Shown here: positions 34,490-44,657 of the stretch, one piece after another
Numbering within the stretch: the first letter of the stretch is position 1
Layout of the letters: each line of letters starts with the position of its first letter
From: Caulobacterales bacterium 32-69-10
GTDB taxonomy: Bacteria > Pseudomonadota > Alphaproteobacteria > Caulobacterales > Caulobacteraceae
DNA: 44,657 nt
Reading direction: 5' to 3'
Assembly (NCBI GenBank): GCA_002280485.1
Contig: NCED01000029.1
Coordinates: forward strand, 1-44,657
Translations under genes and position numbers: made by a program
Notes under the pieces: model-generated
Database searches by the model: none
Told to the model about the DNA's origin: nothing
The model's input: only the letters and a program-made list of their open reading frames with translations

Positions 34490-34526
34490 CGGGCCCGGAG
34501 GGAAACCTCCGGGCCCGTTTTCTTTA
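34490..34526 (+). terminator. Intrinsic terminator after rplL
   Basis: A 12-bp perfect stem CGGGCCCGGAGG/CCTCCGGGCCCG with a GAAA tetraloop (34490-34517), followed by TTTTCTTT. It separates rplJL from rpoBC. Confidence 0.93.
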
Positions 34527-34682
34527 GATCCTCCCCCGGCCTCTTCGTGCCGGGGGAGGGGGACCACCGAAGGTGGTGGAGGGGGCTTTGGGGCGCTTCC
34601 GCCAGCCGTGTGGAACCAAAGCCCCCATCCCCCGGCTATCGCCGGGTACTTCCCCCGCGCAGGAGAGCGCAGGGGAAGATCA
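34526..34682. repeat. Palindromic intergenic repeat, family B copy 2, abutting a DUF559 gene
   Basis: It has the same block order as the copy at 4482-4634: AGATCCTCCCCC hairpin, GGTGGAGGGGGCT, AAAGCCCCCATCCC, GGCTATCGCC, TACTTCCCCCGCGC and GCGCAGGGGAAGATC. Its right border overlaps the stop codon of the DUF559 gene on the minus strand. Confidence 0.9.
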
Positions 34683-35042
34683 TGGATTGCGAGCGGCAGC
34701 TTCTATGGCGGCGAGCGCGGCTTCCATTTCCTTGAGAACCAGTGTGGCGGGCAGGCGCAGGACACGGATGTCGTTCTGCGACAGCCACTCGTCCCGGCGC
34801 CCATCGTAGGCGACCCGGGTGTCATGGCTCGCGCCATCGACTTCCACCGCCAGCCTCGCCTCGGCGCAGTAGAAGTCGAGGATGTAAGGCCCCACGGGAC
34901 GCTGGCGCCGAAAGCGCAACCCGCCGACCCCATTTGAACGCAGCCGGGCCCACAGCGTCACCTCCGGCAGGGACATCGCCCTGCGCAGATCCTTGGCGCG
35001 GTTGATGGATCGCCGGGGCGCGGCCATGGCGAAGCTTATCAT
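34680..35042 (-). CDS. DUF559 endonuclease-like protein, second copy
   Basis: A 120-residue protein of the PD-(D/E)XK/Vsr-like DUF559 family: SLPEVTLWARLRSNGVGGLRFRRQRPVGPYILDFYCAEARLAVEVDG, then SHDTR, RRDEWLSQNDIRVLRLPATLVLKEMEAALAAI. The acidic residues of LDF and EVD are conserved. The start is 35042, or 35027 (AAPRRSINRAKDLRRAMS) within the same frame. Its stop codon lies at the edge of palindromic repeat B copy 2. It is a diverged relative of the DUF559 gene at 24758, which is bracketed by repeats of another family. It stands inside the rplJL-rpoBC cluster on the opposite strand. Confidence 0.88.
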   Translation of the reverse strand: MISFAMAAPRRSINRAKDLRRAMSLPEVTLWARLRSNGVGGLRFRRQRPVGPYILDFYCAEARLAVEVDGASHDTRVAYDGRRDEWLSQNDIRVLRLPATLVLKEMEAALAAIEAAARNP

Positions 35043-35102
35043 CGGGGGCCGGCGGTTCTAAACAGCACCCATGCCCGAGTTCGGCGACTGAAGGGGGCGC
35101 CC

Positions 35103-35714
35103 ATGGAATACATCGCCACGGTGGAGGAGTTGGAGGCGCGCTATGGCGTCCCGCTGGAGGCGTCCACGGTCAAGGAGAGCGACCTCATCACGCCGCACTA
35201 CCGGGCGCTGATCGAGGCCTCGCCGTTTGTCGCCCTGGCTACCGTAGGCCCCGAGGGCCTCGACTGCTCGCCCCGCGGCGACGCCGGCTCGGTGGTGCGG
35301 ATCGCCGACGAGCGGACGCTCTTGCTGCCGGACTGGCGCGGGAACGACCGGATCGATTCTCTGCACAACGTGGTGCGCGACCCGAGGGTCGCGCTGCTGT
35401 TCCTCATTCCCGGCTCAGGCACGACGATGCGGGTGAACGGGCAGGCGCGGCTCAGCGCCGAGCCGGACCTCCTGGCCAGTTTCGAAGTCGGCGGAAAGGC
35501 GCCGCGCACCGTCATGGTCATCGCGGTCGACACGGTGTTCTTCCAATGCGCGCGGGCGGTGGTGCGATCGAGGCTGTGGGACTCTGGGCGGCAGGTGGGC
35601 CCGAAAGGCCTGCCGACGCCGGGCCGCATCCTCGCCTCCATGAGCGAGGAGAGGGTAGGGGGCGACGCTTATGACGCCGCCTGGCCGGAGCGGGCGAGCC
35701 GGACCCTGTGGTAG
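35103..35714 (+). CDS. PPOX-class FMN-dependent flavoprotein (MSMEG_1061 type)
   Basis: A 203-residue pyridoxamine-5'-phosphate-oxidase-fold protein. Motifs are ALIEASPFVALATVGPEGLDCSPRGDAGSVVRI, LLLPDWRGNDRIDSLHNVVRDPRVALLFLIPGSGTTMRVNGQARLS and HAEKAL-type end replaced by FFQCARAVVRSRLWD. This pattern matches flavin-binding split-barrel oxidoreductases of the MSMEG_1061 group. The physiological substrate is unknown. Start at ATG 35103, with AAGGGGG upstream. Confidence 0.88.
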   Translation: MEYIATVEELEARYGVPLEASTVKESDLITPHYRALIEASPFVALATVGPEGLDCSPRGDAGSVVRIADERTLLLPDWRGNDRIDSLHNVVRDPRVALLFLIPGSGTTMRVNGQARLSAEPDLLASFEVGGKAPRTVMVIAVDTVFFQCARAVVRSRLWDSGRQVGPKGLPTPGRILASMSEERVGGDAYDAAWPERASRTLW

Positions 35715-36033
35715 GCGGCGCCCGCGCGCTGACTCGCCAGCGAATTCAACAAAAAACCGTCACACGCCTCTTCCCTTCCCAAGGGAAATCGCTTATCTCG
35801 GCTCCCTCGCGAAATTCCAGACTGATTCCGCGCGATTCGTCGCGCCCGTAACGCTCCGAGGCATGGTCCGTCGCCCTCCGACCATGCGAGGGAGCTTCCC
35901 CGCCGTCTCCACAAGGGACGGGCCCGGGGATTCCAGCGTCCGGCGCCCCCCGTTTGGGGCGTTGAGGGTGGACGCAGGACACATAATTCACGACGCGTGG
36001 GGCCGTTCCCGCGCCGTCGCCAAGGGAACATAG
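35715..36033 (+). promoter_or_regulatory. rpoB upstream region
   Basis: A 319-bp stretch without a convincing gene; a long minus-strand frame here is only the antisense shadow of rpoB. Because of the terminator after rplL and the intervening genes, the rpoBC promoter should be in this region or before the PPOX gene. The stretch around 35745-35800 is comparatively AT-rich (CAACAAAAAACCG), a plausible promoter area. I could not pick definite -35/-10 boxes. AAGGGAAC provides the ribosome site. Confidence 0.35.
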
Positions 36034-40096
<4,063 letters not shown>

Positions 40097-40108
40097 GGCC
40101 TGCCAACA

Positions 40109-40176
40109 CCGTCATCCTCGGGCTTGACCCGAGGACCCAGCAAGCGGAACGCGATCAGCTGCGGATGACGATTTTT
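40109..40176. repeat. Palindromic element between rpoB and rpoC
   Basis: Outer arms CGTCATCC (40109-40116) and GGATGACG (40162-40169) enclose a hairpin CCTCGGGCTTGACCCGAGG (40115-40133). The right arm is followed by ATTTTTAG, so it might also reduce read-through. It is a common CGTCATCCTCGGGCTTGACC type of dispersed palindrome and lies in the 155-bp rpoB-rpoC gap. Confidence 0.8.
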
Positions 40177-40227
40177 AGATCTCAGCGCGGAGGGCGCGCC
40201 GTCAGCACCCCTCCATCGCTTGTTTAA

Positions 40228-44318
<4,091 letters not shown>

Positions 44319-44343
44319 GCCTGAGCGCACCGTCAGACGATTG

Positions 44344-44377
44344 CGGCCCGGGAGCGATCCCGGGCCGTTTTCTTTTC
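44344..44377 (+). terminator. Intrinsic terminator after rpoC
   Basis: A 10-bp stem CGGCCCGGGA/TCCCGGGCCG with a GCGA tetraloop (44344-44367), followed by TTTTCTTTT. The same TTTTCTTT-type tail follows rplA and rplL. Confidence 0.92.
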
Positions 44378-44425
44378 TGATCCGGCCTCTCCCCGAGGGG
44401 AGAACGGCGGCCCTACGACACCTAG

Positions 44426-44656
44426 CTAGTCGTTGGCCTGGTCGGGCAGGCAGCCGGCGCCCAGGTTGGCCAGCCGGCCCTCGCACAGGCCCACCGGCCG
44501 GCCCATGGGCGCGCCGGCGCGGGCGCGGCGCAGGGCCTCCGCCTCGAGGGCGGCCCGGCGGGCGGCGCTGAGCCCGGACAGGGCCTCGATGGGCGGGGCG
44601 TCGCGGCGGAAGTTGCGGGGCGCGGCCAAGGCGGCCGCGGCGATGCGGGCCCGGCA
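44426..44656 (-). CDS. C-terminal part of an unknown protein, runs off the right edge
   Basis: A minus-strand frame open from the window edge to the TAG at 44426. The visible end reads CRARIAAAALAAPRNFRRD, then APPIEALSGLSAARRAALEAEALRRARAG, APMGRPVGLCEGRLANLGAGCLPDQAND. It is Ala/Arg-rich with two cysteines in the last 20 residues (GLCEGRLANLGAGC), which may form a disulfide. The family is not recognised. Its stop faces the rpoC terminator, a sensible convergent arrangement. Confidence 0.5.
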   Translation of the reverse strand, partial: CRARIAAAALAAPRNFRRDAPPIEALSGLSAARRAALEAEALRRARAGAPMGRPVGLCEGRLANLGAGCLPDQAND

Positions 44657-44657
44657 G

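Overview
This window is about 44.7 kb of high-GC bacterial chromosome. The gene content suggests an alphaproteobacterium of the Caulobacteraceae (Caulobacter/Phenylobacterium type). The evidence is a class II DAHP synthase, ATP12, a CC0125/CC1285-type lipoprotein, the secE-nusG-rplKA / rplJL / rpoBC cluster with alphaproteobacterial RpoB and RpoC, and many palindromic intergenic repeats. The genus is an inference. No CRISPR array, phage, transposase or rRNA was seen; there are two tRNA genes.

Layout. (1) 1-1060: end of a VOC/glyoxalase gene, an ArsR regulator and an SRPBCC protein, overlapping end to start. (2) 1137-7247: periplasmic HtrA/DegQ-type protease, a badly damaged rarA, an RluA-type pseudouridine synthase, a small lipoprotein, crcB, an RluC-type synthase and a HAD phosphatase. 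(3) 7244-9858 (minus): a DUF1501/DUF1800 pair, then ATP12 (plus). (4) 10692-17108 (minus): glmU, rpiA, glutathione reductase, an O-antigen-ligase-like membrane protein and DAHP synthase, with gph divergent from glmU. (5) 17846-20450: tRNA-Val followed by an odd accessory stretch with a 26-codon ORF whose ribosome binding site sits in a hairpin, a 54-codon minus-strand ORF behind a perfect TATAAT, a protein of 20-residue WIWGP repeats, and a glycosyltransferase with no convincing start. (6) 20484-27098: AidB-like acyl-CoA dehydrogenase, DegT sugar aminotransferase, YbjQ, MsrB, a HIT protein, a DUF559 nuclease-like gene between inverted repeats, an unknown protein and a Gfo/Idh/MocA oxidoreductase. 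(7) 27220-44378: tRNA-Trp, secE, nusG, rplK, rplA, terminator, three metabolic or cell-wall genes, rplJ, rplL, terminator, a second DUF559 gene beside another repeat, a PPOX flavoprotein, rpoB, rpoC and terminator. A partial unknown gene runs off the right edge.

Two themes stand out. First, several otherwise well-conserved genes carry lesions incompatible with life as read: rpoC lacks its bridge helix in frame and carries a 41-nt exact tandem duplication, rpoB has an 8-nt deletion at an active-site lysine, and rarA has lost its 5' end, its sensor-1/arginine-finger segment and a third piece. The simplest reading is assembly error, so other small indels in the window deserve caution. Second, both DUF559 (PD-(D/E)XK-like) genes directly abut large palindromic repeats of two different families, and one has protein ends encoded by the repeats. 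This looks like a gene-repeat unit comparable in concept to REP/RAYT systems, and it is the best candidate here for an undescribed system.
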